Source: an uncultured Bacteroidales bacterium (GTDB lineage Bacteria > Bacteroidota > Bacteroidia > Bacteroidales > F082). From it: 5,425 nt of DNA. The notes beneath the pieces were generated by a model. It searched no databases. It was not told the DNA's origin and worked only from the letters and a program-made list of their open reading frames with translations. Location: positions 1 through 5,425 of the forward strand of contig CAMKAR010000162.1 of the NCBI GenBank assembly GCA_946410535.1, given 5' to 3'. How positions within the stretch are numbered: position 1 is the first letter of the stretch; each line of letters opens with the position of its first letter. A program made the position numbers and the translations under genes. This document shows, one piece after another, positions 5,349 through 5,425 of the stretch.

Positions 5349-5425
5349 ATGCAATCGACCATTCCATTAGCGGAACGTTTGCGCCCGACTTCACTTGACG
5401 ATTATATCGGGCAGAAGCACATCAT
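5349..5425 (+). CDS. rarA: Replication-associated recombination protein A, AAA+ ATPase (N-terminus only)
   Basis: The 25 complete codons from ATG 5349 to the right edge encode an N-terminus with PLAERLRPTSLDDYIGQKHI (residues 6-25). The PLAERLRP segment followed by LDDYIGQ is typical of RarA/MgsA, a cytoplasmic clamp-loader-like ATPase acting at stalled replication forks. RuvB has a similar RPxxLxxxIGQ stretch but lacks the PLAER lead-in, so RarA is preferred. The Walker motifs lie beyond the window and cannot be checked. The start is supported by a perfect -7 box 16 nt upstream. It is divergent from the dipeptidase gene. Confidence 0.78.
   Translation, partial: MQSTIPLAERLRPTSLDDYIGQKHI

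Noticed and set aside
5284..5394. N-terminal extension of the dipeptidase by 37 residues
   Set aside because: It would put extra sequence ahead of a well-formed signal peptide, run through a perfect -7 box and overlap the rarA start on the other strand.
1..5425. CRISPR array, tRNA, rRNA, insertion sequence or phage features
   Set aside because: I saw no regularly spaced repeats, tRNA-like cloverleaf, rRNA segments, transposase motifs or terminal inverted repeats; nearly all of the window is accounted for by genes and two short intergenic regions.

Overview
The window looks like a chromosomal segment of a Bacteroidales (Bacteroidota) bacterium, probably from a gut-type habitat. The evidence is: Bacteroidota-style -7 promoter boxes (TAnnTTTG) close upstream of start codons; A/T-rich leaders with no Shine-Dalgarno sequence; a MauE/DoxX-like membrane protein fused to a thioredoxin domain; a secreted C69 dipeptidase; and a multidomain secreted beta-propeller protein. 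I cannot assign a genus. I see no rRNA, tRNA, CRISPR array, insertion sequence or phage gene.

Layout, left to right. (1) Positions 1-2244, minus strand: a very large secreted protein, open for all 748 codons and cut by the left edge. It carries a signal peptide, a roughly eight-bladed propeller, a carboxypeptidase-regulatory-like domain, a fibronectin type III domain and the start of a CBM9-like domain. (2) Positions 2245-2358: a divergent A/T-rich promoter region. (3) Positions 2359-3575, plus strand: two closely spaced genes, a 97-residue cysteine-rich lipoprotein and, 8 nt later from a TTG start, a 304-residue five-helix redox membrane protein with a CxC loop and a CEYC thioredoxin domain. 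(4) Positions 3562-5283, minus strand: a 573-residue secreted C69-family dipeptidase. Its 3' end overlaps the membrane protein gene tail to tail by 14 nt. (5) Positions 5284-5348: a compact divergent promoter region whose two -7 boxes form a perfect 9-bp inverted repeat. (6) From 5349 to the right edge: the first 25 codons of rarA (AAA+ replication-associated recombination factor).

Three of the four main products act in the cell envelope or beyond it, and the fourth is an inner-membrane protein whose cysteines are predicted to face the periplasm. The likeliest functional unit is the lipoprotein/membrane-redox pair. The lipoprotein has four cysteines besides the lipidated one, and its downstream partner carries two cysteine pairs on the same side of the membrane, so a dedicated thiol-disulfide system is a reasonable hypothesis. 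The dipeptidase would hydrolyse short peptides in the periplasm, and the propeller/CBM9 protein is probably exported or surface-bound. rarA is a cytoplasmic housekeeping gene with no functional link apparent here.
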